A DNA stretch of 64,000 nt from Branchiostoma floridae (Eukaryota > Chordata > Leptocardii > Amphioxiformes > Branchiostomatidae): assembly GCF_000003815.2 (NCBI RefSeq), contig NC_049984.1:27071424-27135423 (forward strand), read 5' to 3'. Made by a program: the position numbers and the translations under genes. Numbering within the stretch: position 1 is the first letter of the stretch; each line of letters opens with the position of its first letter. Below the pieces are notes generated by a model. The model did no database searches and was not told the origin of the DNA. It saw only the letters and a program-made list of their open reading frames with translations. Shown piece after piece: positions 54,247 to 64,000 of this stretch.

Positions 54247-54385
54247 ACGAATTTTTAGTCGCTTTTATAAAAGCTCCTTGCTTTTATCGGGCTTTCTATT
54301 TTGTCATTTTTCTTGAACTCTGCCAGCCAATACAAGATACAATACAAAATAGAAAGCTCGCTTTAAAACGACTAAAAAACGTAAA
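54247..54385. repeat. imperfect inverted repeat (~138 bp)
   Basis: ACGAATTTTTAGTCGCTTTT with GGCTTTCTATTTTGT in the left arm is mirrored by ACAAAATAGAAAGC and AAAACGACTAAAAAACGT in the right arm. Could be a small MITE. Confidence 0.7.
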
Positions 54386-54464
54386 AAAAAGCCGGAGTCT
54401 AACTTCTACTTGGAGAAAATATCAGGTCTACATGGAAACACTTGAAAACTTTGTGGGCAACCTT

Positions 54465-55735
54465 CCTGTTTGAACGTTCTTTTAGAGCTGTACAAGTTAC
54501 CCGTAGGTAATAATGCTAGACCAGAATCCTATATATCTTATAATCTTAAATCAGGACTTGTCAATAATCTACAGCATTCTTAACTTAAGAAAACAACAAG
54601 ATTCCATCCATTTTCCCGTCGGACACGGTTTAGGGTAAAGTCTATTAGGCTTGCTTTGAAATACTCCAAATTGCGTAGTCAACATTTCTGTTTGAGCGTC
54701 CCTTCAAAGCTGTACAAGTTACCCGTAGGTAATAATGCTAGACCTGAATCCTATATATCTTGTAATCTTAAAACAGGTATTTTTAGTGTTTTGCAACATT
54801 CCTTGCTTTAGAAAACAACAAGAATCCATCCATTTTCCCGTCGGACACAATTTAGGGTAAAGTCTATAAGTTCTGCATTGAAACACTCCAAAATGCGTGG
54901 TCAACATTCTTGTTCGGGCGTGATTATAAAGCTGTACAAGTTACCCGCAGGTATTAATAATGCTAGACCAGAATCCTATGTGTCTTACAATCTTAAAACA
55001 GGATTTGTCAATGTTCTACCGCATTCCTAACTTAAGAAAACAACAGGAATCTATCCATTTTCCCGTCGGCCACAGTTTAGGGTAAAGTCTATCAGGCCTG
55101 CATTGAAACACTTCAAAAGACGTGGTCAACATTCCTGTTTGGGCGTCCCTTCAAAGCTGTACAAGTTACCCGTAGGTAATAATGCTAGACCAGAATCCTA
55201 TATATCTTGTAATCTTAAAACCGGTATTTTCAGTGTTTTGCAACATTCCTTACTTTAGAAAACAACAAGAATCCATCCATTTTCCCGTCGGCCACAGTTT
55301 AGGGTAAAGTCTATCAGGCCTGCGTTGAAACACTTCAAAAGGCGTGGACAACATTCCTGTTTGGGCGTCCCTTCAAAGCTGTACAAGTTACCCGAAGGTA
55401 ATGATAATAGACCAAAATCCTATATATCTTGTAATCTTAAAACAGGTCTTTTCAGTGTTTTACAACATTCCTTACTTTAGAAAACAACAAGAATCCATCC
55501 ATTTTCCCGTCGGCCACAATTTAGGGTAAAGTCTATTAGTCCTGCATTGAAACACTCCAAATTGCGTGGTCAACATTTCTGTTTGGGCGTCCCTTCAAAG
55601 CTCTACAAGTTACCCGTAGGTAATAATGATAGACCGGAATCCTATATATCTTATAACAACAAAACAGGACTTTTCAATGCTCTACACCATTCCTAACGTT
55701 AGAAAAAGAACAAGAATCCATACATTTCCCGTGGG
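54465..55735 (+). repeat. 222-bp tandem array, about six units
   Basis: The marker GCTGTACAAGTTACCC occurs at 54487, 54709, 54931, 55156 and 55378, and as a CTCTACAAG variant at 55600; spacings are 222, 222, 225, 222, 222. Each unit also has CATCCATTTTCCCGTCGG and TTTAGGGTAAAGTCTAT. One plus frame is open through each unit except for a stop in the middle, at different codons in alternate units. All spacing changes are multiples of three. Confidence 0.95.
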
Positions 55736-56032
55736 CCACTGTATAAAAAAAAAAAAAATGAAGTTTTAGCCTCTGTCTCCGTCCTAGGGGTGTTGCCAAA
55801 ACTGAAACGTAAAAAAAAACCCCTGAAGGCTGCAGTTTTATAAAATGTCGCTAGATGTCGCTTTTTTTGTTGGTCATGTGACGTATATTAGCCAATCAAA
55901 AAAATCTTCAGTTTATTAGGACAAAAATGGCGCATTAACTGAAAAAGAAGCAGGCATGGCCGGAGGATTTAGTAGATTGAGTAGATTCAGAGTTAGTACG
56001 ATAGAGTAGAGAGTACATCAGTAGGAGGAGAG

Positions 56033-56191
56033 ATGTCTGTGGAACAGAAAAAGCCACTATTTGTGGCAGACAGAGTTTTCAAGAACAAACTTCTGGACCA
56101 GTTCGTTGAGATCGACCAGGAGGTTAAAGAAAGAAAACTTTGTGCAGCTGTATACAAGATTGACAACAAGCATCGAGGGCACAAAAGATGA
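56033..56191 (+). CDS. 52-residue ORF, unknown
   Basis: ATG in a good context (GGAGAGATGTCT) starts MSVEQKKPLFVADRVFKNKL and continues LDQFVEIDQEVKERKLCA to a TGA. Charged and helical. It may be a first exon truncated by a nonsense change, since the same frame stays open for over 25 codons after the stop. No family recognised. Confidence 0.3.
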   Translation: MSVEQKKPLFVADRVFKNKLLDQFVEIDQEVKERKLCAAVYKIDNKHRGHKR

Positions 56192-56219
56192 CTCTGTGCA
56201 GGTGGATCTGGTGAAATAT

Positions 56220-57300
56220 ACTTTCTTTGCTATGTGATAGACGAATCAAAAATCATTTATACCCAAAAAAAGTATTTAATCAATGGAAAAATTCCTGGTC
56301 AGTGACAAATACAGGGAACAACGGATGCAAAACCGGATAGAGTGTGAGTGAGTGAGAGCATGTGGTAAACCTATAATTTCCATATTCAGTGTTGTGCTAC
56401 TTGAACTGTTGAAGACATTTCCCTTGACACCTTAATCGTGTATTCTTCAATATTAATTGTTTTGACTGACAACTAGATGAAGGACATTATAAAGGACAAA
56501 CATAGAGATTTATTATACTGGGTTATATGATTTTTTTTTCATTTTGGGTAGCAATGATGATTGATTACTAGTATAATCCTCTTGACTACTAGTATGGTAG
56601 CGAAAGAATAATTTAGACTGCAATTTTCCCTGGTAAAATCAAGAAACTGTATGGTTTAGATTTATTTACTTAAAAAAAACTAAAAATTTGGATGGTATGC
56701 CTTTTTAGCTTTAATATAGCTGTTTTGTTTTGATTTATATCCAGGCATTCATCTCACAGACAGCACCTCCACTTGATAGGACCAAGGAATCTGCTGCAAA
56801 ACATGGAACAGTTGCTCCTGTGTCTGCACCAGTTAACCTGTTTAGAGACTTTTCATGCAAATATATCTGATTAAAGTAGCACAGAGCTGGCACAGTTTAA
56901 CTTCATGTATCAAAGTTGCTAGAGTTCCCCATGGCCAAATTGGAACATGTTCCAGCCTGTTTCAGCTACAGCATTGCCACTTTTGTTTGTATTTCAAGAA
57001 GATGAACATAAGTAGCACAGAGCTAGGAATTATTTCCAGGCACAGTTTAAGTTCATGAATAAAAAACAAAAAATGAATACTGCAATTTCACTGTTTTCTT
57101 TGTAGAATTGTACATACATGTATCATATTCATTATTTGATAACCATAATGACGCCATTCTGTTAAAGAAATCAATAATCCTCTAAAATAGGTGGAGAGAA
57201 GATCATAGTCTATGAAAATAGCAATTTATGCTGCAGTAATGTAGTGTCTGTTTCGTTTCTCAGTAAGACGGCCCTTTTTTTTAATTTCTGGCTGTCCTGT
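56220..57300. other. no gene recognised
   Basis: AT-rich with short frames only; no repeats or domains. Confidence 0.35.
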
Positions 57301-57304
57301 CAGC

Positions 57305-57383
57305 AGTTTTTTTTTTTTTCGCCCTGTCGCTTCATATTTTTCATGAAAAAATCCGAGAACCAACAGATTAAATTGGTATGGCC
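57305..57383 (-). mobile_element. truncated Harbinger-type MITE end (minus orientation)
   Basis: Read on the minus strand it starts GGCCATACCAATTTAATCTG and continues TTGGTTCTCGGATTTTTTCA, matching the left end of the complete MITE at 33514. TAA follows at 57384. No matching second end. Confidence 0.7.
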
Positions 57384-57626
57384 TAATCAGAGCACAGACA
57401 ACTGTATGAAAATTGTCAACAATATTTTAGGAAAAGTCACCAAGTTTCGTAGTCCTAGCATACGTCGGCGTTATACGACGTCAAAGTTGGCGCAGGCCCT
57501 CCGGGGTCTAGATAGGGTTAAAGGAACTTCCCATGACTGTCTCCACTTCATACAGTATATCTCAATACAGGTCCCTAATCCATTTTATGGCAGTAAGGGA
57601 GTACGTTTATAATTACCTAAGTGTGT

Positions 57627-57646
57627 ATGGTGGGGGGGGGGGGGGG
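57627..57646 (+). repeat. poly-G run
   Basis: A run of at least 15 G just after an AT-rich stretch; a possible sequencing-hard homopolymer. Confidence 0.9.
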
Positions 57647-58037
57647 GTATTGTAATGGTGTTCGTTTCCATGCAGCCGTTTGCTTCTGTAGCTGATGAAA
57701 GTTGATGTCGATGGGTTTGATACAGTCTTCTAATCCAGGCTGCTCTCTGGTGGAGCCTCCGAAGGAACCAATGACATCTGATTGGTTGTTCTTACCCTGA
57801 AGCGCTTTAGCTGGCCACCCCCATTTATGATTACACGTTTATACACATTTTTGATGCAAAAAACAGCCTAGCTCTCCATAGTTACACTGAAGTAATCAGA
57901 GATCTTCAGCTGTCAAAGAGGACGTAAGTAAACATATTTCCTTTTGGATTTGAAATGGTGTTTATATAAAAAACCGTTTTTCAAACATTTACAATATTAA
58001 ATACTACCAACTAAAAACAACTATTCGGTCAATGCAG

Positions 58038-58594
58038 GTCCGACAGAAAAAGACTTGCAGCTGTGAATAAACGGGCACTACCGGTGAGACAATTTTACAT
58101 TTCTTATTGATTGACATTAAAGACACTGGGATTTTTTAATGCATTGTCATGATACTTGTTTTGAAAACAATGATTTGTTCTCTGCTGTAATTACTGGATT
58201 TTAAATGTAGCTTTTTCTTTATAATTGTTGAAATGTAACAGGTATTTAAGGACCATATCACCTGATGGATGACTGAACTTAACTGGAAATTCTGTTGTTC
58301 CTGTTGATAGGCTTTACCAATATTTGCAACTACATGCATTTGTATAGCTGATATTATCTTTTTCAACACATGAAACAGAATACCCCATGTAAATCTTCTA
58401 AGTGAGTGATTTATTAAAATGGAACAATCATTCTTTCATCCCTCAGGAAGAGTGACAGACAAAAGATAGTGGACCGAGAAGCTCTACTGAAAGGAACATC
58501 TCTCCCGGCATCCATCACAGCCGCAGAGGAGCCACTGGCTGAGGCCCACCAACTGCCCACAGAAGAACCAGCCCATGGCCATGAGCACATTTAG
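58038..58594 (+). CDS. two-exon 3' gene fragment, basic/acidic protein
   Basis: Exon 58038-58083 (TGCAG acceptor, CCG|GTGAGA donor) reads SDRKRLAAVNKRALP. It can join in phase to a last exon 58451-58594 after TCAGGAAG, which reads SDRQKIVDREALLKGTSLPA and ends AHGHEHI at TAG. An upstream exon may end at 57926 (GGAC|GTAAGT). The model depends on choosing AGGAAG as the acceptor. Not recognised. Confidence 0.3.
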
Positions 58595-58647
58595 TTTGAT
58601 GAGCCGGAAAACCGACAGGGATAGTCAGCAAAGCGTCATAGGAATTC

Positions 58648-58846
58648 AGCACCCCGTGGCTCAGCTCAGCATCTCGTGGCTCAGCACCCCGTGGCTCAGC
58701 TCAGCACCCCGTGGCTCAGCACCCCGTGGCTCAGCTCAGCACCCCGTGGCTCAGCTCAGCACCCCGTGGCTCAGCACCCCGTGGCTCAGCTCAGCAACCC
58801 GTGGCTCAGCTCAGCACCCCGTGGCTCAGCACCCCGTGGCTGAGCG
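58648..58846 (+). repeat. 15/20-bp minisatellite
   Basis: Alternating CTCAGCACCCCGTGG units with and without an extra CTCAG, giving a 35-bp higher-order unit. About a dozen units. Open in two plus frames for lack of stops. Confidence 0.93.
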
Positions 58847-59089
58847 GTACTTTCAAGGAACGGTTGCCTCACCAACTCCACCTGGTTTCCAAGGATCTAC
58901 ATGTACCTCCCATCCAGCTATGTATCAGCGTGTCTCACCACCACTCCCGCGAAATTAAATCCTCGCGAACATCTCCTCTTGTATAGTAACTAATGATGAA
59001 GACATTTTGCGCTAAAATCATATATGGAGGACTCATTTTTTTTTCAAAACCAACTTAGAATCAATCGATGTTACGCCCGTTTACACAGG

Positions 59090-60680
59090 AGTCGTAGGAA
59101 GTGATGTCGACAACAACTCAGAGAAGACCGTTCGAGGCCTGTTGCTGTTGTGCAGCGTGGACTTGCAGGCTAAAGCCCTCCTCGCCCACACAAAGCAATA
59201 CAACGGGGAGTTCGGCTGTTACAACTGCGAGGATAAAAGCAAGTCCGTCCGAGGCAAAGGCGGGCACCGGATCTGGCCTTACGAAGGACCGACAACATTG
59301 CGGACGCACAGGAAATGTAAAGAATATTTGGCTATCGTCAGTGACAGGGGGGAGGGCAACGAACCAGTACCTATAAGTGAAAAGCTTTGAAGCTGTCTTA
59401 CTATGTAGGTTATCATCTTTGCGTTGCGTACCAGTATTTTGTTTTAAGATAATGTTGTGTTAAAAGTAAAAAAAAAAGATATTGAAAAACAGCACATCGT
59501 TGGACTATGCAATGAATCTCCAACCTCGACTTGTGTGACTTGACTATTCCTGGACCAACATCCCACCACACCGTGATCATGAAACTAGACGGTTTGAAGG
59601 GAAATTTTGCATAGCTATACGGAGAACTCAGAACTGCACCCCATATTGACCGGGTTCCTCCTTTCTACGGGACAGGATCACGTGACTGAACAAGCAATAA
59701 TTATATCAATATGGCAAAATGACTGAATCATACGGTCGTAGATAAAAAAAATAAGTAGATAAAACCGAGATGATATATTGACCATACTTGTTCAGGTCAT
59801 TGTAATCATAGCATCACATGATACCGTACACAGCATAAAGGCATAAAGGGGGCCAGCGTCTTCTGCCTCCATTGGCCATTTGATCTCGGTCAAGGTTTCG
59901 TTGTTGATTGGATGCATTGTGCACCGATGGGTGTCGTGAAAGCCTTGATCAACCTGTGGCTGGGAAAACCAAATTACAAGAAAGCCTTCTGCATAGGAGA
60001 CAAGGTACTAATAACGTCTATCGTAACGTCTACACTTTATACTTCTACTCTTTTCGTAAACACAATAACATCAATATCTAAAGGTGTTTCATGCACTGGA
60101 TTTACGTTATCATCCATCCTTTGTTTCTGTAAATACCGGAGTGAACAAACGACTGCTAGGACTGAAGATCCCTAACAACATATCCCATGCCCCCGAAGCC
60201 CTAGCCGACAGACATTACTGGAAATGTATTACATGTACATACTAACATAGTTTGTTACGCAAGTTAAGATAAATGCCAATAAATTTCACGGCGAAGGTAC
60301 AAGTATGGATCGTTATATTCGTATACAGTGAATCGAGGAACTCAAGGAACCAAAGTTCTATTCTATGAAGGAATAGTTTTCTTTTTTCTTTCAAAACATG
60401 GTGTTGGTGCCCCGCCCTGCGTAGTGGTGATACATGTATGTTATATAGTGATTTAAGGGATAACCTGTATAAATGTACATTGTGAAAATTCTAATCCTGG
60501 CATTCGAAAAATCATACATGTATGACGGTCCACAGGTGAAGAAGCGCAGACCATGAACCTACACCTGCTTCGACACATGGCCTACCAAGTAAAGCTGTAT
60601 GGGCCACTCTTCGGCTATAGCTGCTTTGGATTTGAACACATGAACGGCCAGATCAAGCGAATGGTCCACGGAACACGGTT
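59090..60680 (+). pseudogene. CACTA/EnSpm (Tnp2-like) transposase remnant
   Basis: Three exon-like blocks. 59110-59390: GLLLLCSVDLQAKALLAHTK, then YNGEFGCYNCEDK and GKGGHRIWPYEGP, the C-x-x-C block of Tnp2 transposases. About 59893-60004: DWMHCAPMGVVKALINLWLG and a GTACTA donor. 60536-60677: LHLLRHMAYQVKLYGPLFGY-SCFGFEHMNGQIK, the DUF4218 block. These are in the order found in CACTA elements. N-terminal and catalytic Asp parts are not visible, and no CACTA termini were identified. Confidence 0.65.
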
Positions 60681-60689
60681 TGTTGTTGA

Positions 60690-61140
60690 ACAGGTTCTAG
60701 TTATCATTAGTTTTTCAAGTTAACCCGTATAATTCAAGGCGATAGGCACTGAACGGTTTACAATAGAGCCGCCAAACTTGGTGATTTGTCCTAAAATTTA
60801 CTTGGTATATAATATTGATGTATGTTTATCGTTTTTCGTGTTGCCGTGGCAGCGAGTTTCTGTAAAGCTTATTTTACAACGTTTGCACATTTCAGCTTGA
60901 ACAACATGATCTCTAGTTTTTTTCTAATGCACAATTGTTTTCTTACATCAATTAACATATTATGCAATTTAATGTTACTTTCATTTATTTCATGCTGATT
61001 ATTGGTCAAAATCCAAAATGACGGACCGTATTATTAGCTGATATATATCAAGGTTTTCAAAAGTAACTTGAATTATTTGCCATAAAACATTCATAAAGAC
61101 AATCCTTATCGAACGTCATCTTATAATCTCTGTACTCAGC
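60690..61140. other. no gene seen
   Basis: AT-rich spacer after the DUF4218 block. Confidence 0.4.
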
Positions 61141-61276
61141 CAGGATGCAAGTCAGGAATACCAACAACATCATACAGCCTGTACGTGGCCTGCGAGAGAG
61201 TTGTGTGCTTCGGCTGTGAACAGGCCGACACCTCTGCCAAGCCTTAGTGCAGAAGAGACGCCGGACTTATGCGTGA

Positions 61277-61470
61277 CTGGAGTACATTTTACGATATTAC
61301 CAAAATGAAAAAAAAAAGACTTGGTGCCTGAGAGGAACAGCAAAGCCAAAGAATGTATCATCACCTATTTGCTTCATTTGATTGCTATTGCTATACTTGA
61401 TTTCTTTGCTATCTCTCTGTTGACATTAAGCGTGATACTGGATACCGAATTCCAGCACAGAGTGAGGTAC
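61277..61470 (+). repeat. dispersed repeat copy 2
   Basis: Same series as 29697-29870: CTGGAGTACATTTTACGATA, GACTTGGTGCCTGAG, CACCTATTTGCTTC, TTAAGCGTGATACTGGAT, in the same orientation, with about 30 extra bases. Confidence 0.75.
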
Positions 61471-61689
61471 ATGGTCTATTTGGTGGGTGGCGGAGCCAGT
61501 ATCAAGCCAGTGAAGTGGAGAATTGCTGTGATCATGTTAGCCAAATCAATGTTAAATTGCATGCATTTGCGGTCAACTACCTTCCTCCTCCAGATTCTGT
61601 GTTGATGACCTTAGCGATGCTGTCAGACAAAGCTGGTCTGAAAAGGTCTAACCTTCCTTTGTCATCGCTGTACCCACAAGAACGGTGCT

Positions 61690-62049
61690 TACAGCTTCGA
61701 GGCAGCAATCTGAAAGATTAGAGGACATACTGACACTGGTGCAGATCATCTTGCTGTTTCCAGTTTCTACAGCAGAATGTGAGCGGGGTTTTTCGCTAAT
61801 GAAGAGAGTCAGAAAAGTCTGGCGGGACAGGCTACGAGCAGACACTCTCACTGCCCTTATGGTTATCACACTCTCTGAGGAGGAAGCAGATACATTTTCT
61901 CCTGATGATGCCATTGGACGATTGGCAGCTGGCAAGAGCAAACGCCGGCCTAGGAATGCACCGTATGGAAGGAGACGCAGGGAGCCTGATCAGTGTACAG
62001 ACTATACCTCGGAGTCTTCAGTTTCTGATTCTGAAGAGTCTGACTCTTG
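61690..62049 (+). pseudogene. hAT transposase C-terminal dimerisation region
   Basis: The frame reads RLEDILTLVQIILLFPVSTA, then ECERGFSLMKRVRKVWRDRL and TLTALMVITLSEEE, the hAT dimerisation box (P-V-S-T-A-E-C-E-R-x-F-S). A Ser/Glu-rich end (SSVSDSEESDS) closes at TGA 62048. The catalytic part is missing; upstream frames (61515-61720) may carry earlier pieces. Confidence 0.75.
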
Positions 62050-62160
62050 AGCAGTCTGTAGACTCAGTGGACAATGGAGTGAAGACTTGTGACTTGATAC
62101 ACAAATGTGACCTAAATTTTTTTTGGGCCCTTTTGGAACAGGCCCAAATGAAAACCAGGG

Positions 62161-62196
62161 GTTTTTTTTTTTTAGCCCCCCCCCCCCCCCCCCCGC
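62161..62196 (+). repeat. T-run and C-run homopolymer pair
   Basis: GGGG followed by about 12 T, AG and about 20 C. Similar T/G and C/A homopolymer junctions occur in the palindrome at 3198. Confidence 0.85.
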
Positions 62197-62489
62197 ATTT
62201 CTAACTTTGAGCGCACAGCATCTCCCAGTGAGGAGAATGCTTCTGAGTTGATCTACTTTAATCTGTAGGTCTTCATATCTTTACTCGAAGGTGTAAACCA
62301 GATTTTTTTTTCTTTGAGATATTTGCTTTTTCTTTTTTTGTCCATGGCAAAGAAAACTTAAAGAGTAAAGTTCATTTTATGTATTTAGTATATAGTATTC
62401 CCCGTTGGGAATTTGTTGCAAGGAACTTTCTTCATAGTTAACTTACATGATATATAGGAAACATATTGCCACCGATCAGAACGTAGGCT

Positions 62490-62910
62490 ATGCACTTTGT
62501 GCAATGTAATGTCAAAGTCAACAATCCACGCTGCGTTGTCAACCTGTTTGAGCAATACATCCGGGCACTGCCTGAGAAAACAGGCCGTTTCTACAGGCGC
62601 CCCCTGAAGATGCGTGATTATCCGAAGTTCAGCCTACAGCCAGTAGGCAAAAATAAACTAGCCACGTACATGAAAGCAATGTGTACTGAGGCCGGGATTT
62701 CCCTGCAAGACAGAAAGATCACCAACCACAGCGGGAAGGTCACACTCGCCACACAAATGTGGGCCCAAGGATTCGATGAACAATCATGTCGAGAACTGGC
62801 CACCGAAGCACCTCAGTTCGGGATTATAAACGGCCAAGCGACAGCCTACTGATGGATGTGAGTAACAAGCTACAGCCTCCAAAGCCTAGAGTGAACGAAG
62901 CACCATCCAA
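62490..62910 (+). pseudogene. Crypton-type tyrosine recombinase (DUF3504-like) C-terminal part
   Basis: The frame reads NNPRCVVNLFEQYIRALPEK, then RFYRRPLK, KFSLQPVGKNKLATYMKAMC and ITNHSGKVTLATQMWAQGFD. The reading then shifts by one base near 62785 to SRTGHRSTSVRDYKRPSDSL and SNKLQPPKP. H-S-G-K-V-T, T-G-H-R-S and Y-K-R are the catalytic-end boxes of Crypton/KIAA1958-like YRs. One frameshift breaks it. N-terminal half absent. Confidence 0.75.
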
Positions 62911-63328
62911 GGCCTCAACAACATCTACAACATGTACAACAACTTCGAACACAACATCTACAGCAACAATGTCAAAGACTGCATCTGGATCTGGGCCAAG
63001 ATTGTCCATCGAACATCCGAACGGCTTGAAAGTTATCATGGACTTTTGAACATTCTACTTGTAAGTTGTGTTTTCTTTTGTAATTTTGATATGATATCAG
63101 TTTTTCTGTTTGCAGTCTCTTGAAAATGTTGAAGAACTTCTAGACTTGTTGAAAGAGCATAGGTAGTGTGTTCGCCTAGGTTTGCCTTTTTAGGCATGAT
63201 GTTAATTGTTGACTTTCTTTAACTCTATTGTTAACGTTTTTTTTTACAATTGCGTTCTATTGTAACGTTTTTTTACAATTGCGCATTATTTGAAGTTGAC
63301 AACCTTACAAGATTTACTTACAACCTTA

Positions 63329-63990
63329 CATCGGAATTGAAGACCTTGTCATCGTGTACACAACCTACGTGCGTCCGATCATCGAGTATGCAGCACCGGT
63401 GTGGCATCCCGGGCTGACAACATCTCTGTCCAACAAACTCGAGAGAATCCAACGCAGAGCAGTGCGGATAATCCTGGGAGCTATCTACACAAGCTATGCT
63501 GAAGCCTGCTCACAGCTTGGCCTACCCTCACTTCACCAGAGGCGTGAGAACTTGACACTAAAGTTTGCTAAGTCCCTTCTAACATCCAGCCAGTACCGTC
63601 ATCTCCTGCCACCGGACAGACAGAGTATTAGTGGCAGACAGACCCGCTCCTCTAACAACTTGGACTTGGTTCATTGTAGAACAGAGCGACATAGAAACAG
63701 CGCCGTCCCATACATGGCACGTTTGATCAACACATAGCCCATCAATGTATGATGTTGTTGTAAATAGCTCTAATTTACTTTTAACGACGGTGTTACGTAT
63801 CATTTTTATGTATTTTAAATTGTAACAAATTGTATACTTCGCATTTGCTTATCCTATATTCATTTTTGTGTAAAATAATGTACAAAAAGACATGAAGGCA
63901 TATGTGGACTTAAATTGGAATGTACGGTTTTCAACACTGGCCGAGTAGATGGGTTTGAAGCGCGTGGCAAAGACCACCAAAAAGGCATGC
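63329..63990 (+). mobile_element. CR1-like LINE 3' end
   Basis: The frame from 63329 to TAG 63735 reads EDLVIVYTTYVRPIIEYAAP, then NKLERIQRRAVRIILGAIYT and AVPYMARLINT. It is related to the same region of the nested LINE at 48460-48873 (about half the residues match by eye), so a different but related family. 5'-truncated near 63329, no internal stops. 3' UTR to about 63990; the window ends before a clear tail. Confidence 0.7.
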
Positions 63991-64000
63991 AAAAGCCATG

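Noticed and set aside
54719-55529. 61-62-codon frames in the 222-bp array
   Set aside because: Recur with the repeat unit and change with each unit's stop positions; no independent evidence of translation.
58575-58986. 127- and 91-codon frames
   Set aside because: Created by the 15/20-bp minisatellite.

Overview
This window is eukaryotic, intron-bearing animal DNA. The best guess for the source is a marine invertebrate, most likely a lancelet (Branchiostoma-like). The grounds are short GT-AG introns of about 0.2 kb, moderate AT content, abundant minisatellites, and an extreme diversity of transposon families recognised from memory. The species is an inference and was not searched. No rRNA, tRNA, CRISPR array or prokaryotic operon was seen.

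Most of the window is a layered transposon graveyard. Recognisable remnants, in order, are: an integrase-core fragment (1.35-1.7 kb), a DUF6589-like ORF (1.76-2.28 kb), a long palindrome (3.2-3.55 kb), a MATH-domain exon next to an integrase-like ORF (9.7-10.25 kb), a DIRS-type RT scrap (11.4 kb), a ZSWIM/MULE-like transposase (12.0-12.8 kb), a piggyBac transposase split by a TA-flanked TIR element (13.5-15.0 kb), DUF7869 fragments (17.7 and 29.2 kb), a DUF4371/hAT remnant (18.7-19.7 kb), two fused LINE endonuclease fragments (24.4-25.1 kb), a 1.9-kb TIR element (26.09-28.0 kb), a Mutator-like transposase (32.3-33.25 kb), and Ty3/gypsy RT and gag scraps split by a Harbinger MITE (33.3-34.2 kb). 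Further right come a complete LTR element (37.42-40.68 kb), a CR1-like LINE nested inside an older LINE (46.1-49.2 kb), a HARBI1-like fragment (50.1-50.3 kb, minus), CACTA/EnSpm exons (59.1-60.7 kb), a hAT C-terminus (61.7-62.05 kb), a Crypton-type tyrosine recombinase (62.5-62.9 kb) and another CR1-like 3' end (63.3-63.99 kb).

The youngest and best-preserved element is the LTR retrotransposon at 37422-40683. It has 183-bp LTRs differing at two positions, a 5-bp target duplication, a primer binding site matching tRNA-Ser, a polypurine tract, and a broken gag plus retropepsin, but no reverse transcriptase, RNase H or integrase. It therefore looks like a trans-mobilised gag-pro element. The CR1-like LINE at 46471-49089 is also young: it is 5'-truncated, with an 800-codon uninterrupted EN-RT reading frame.

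Host-like coding sequence is sparse. It includes a four-exon gene model for a 167-residue basic protein (6250-7349) whose last-exon tail is copied again in a downstream tandem array, an HLH-domain exon (30597-30819), an intronless RanBP1-like ORF on the minus strand (about 24460-23901), a TRAF-type zinc-finger scrap (21.3 kb), and a series of exon-like blocks with good splice sites that I cannot name. Tandem arrays are frequent: 21, 24, about 25, about 31, 38, 15/20/35, about 95 and 222 bp units.
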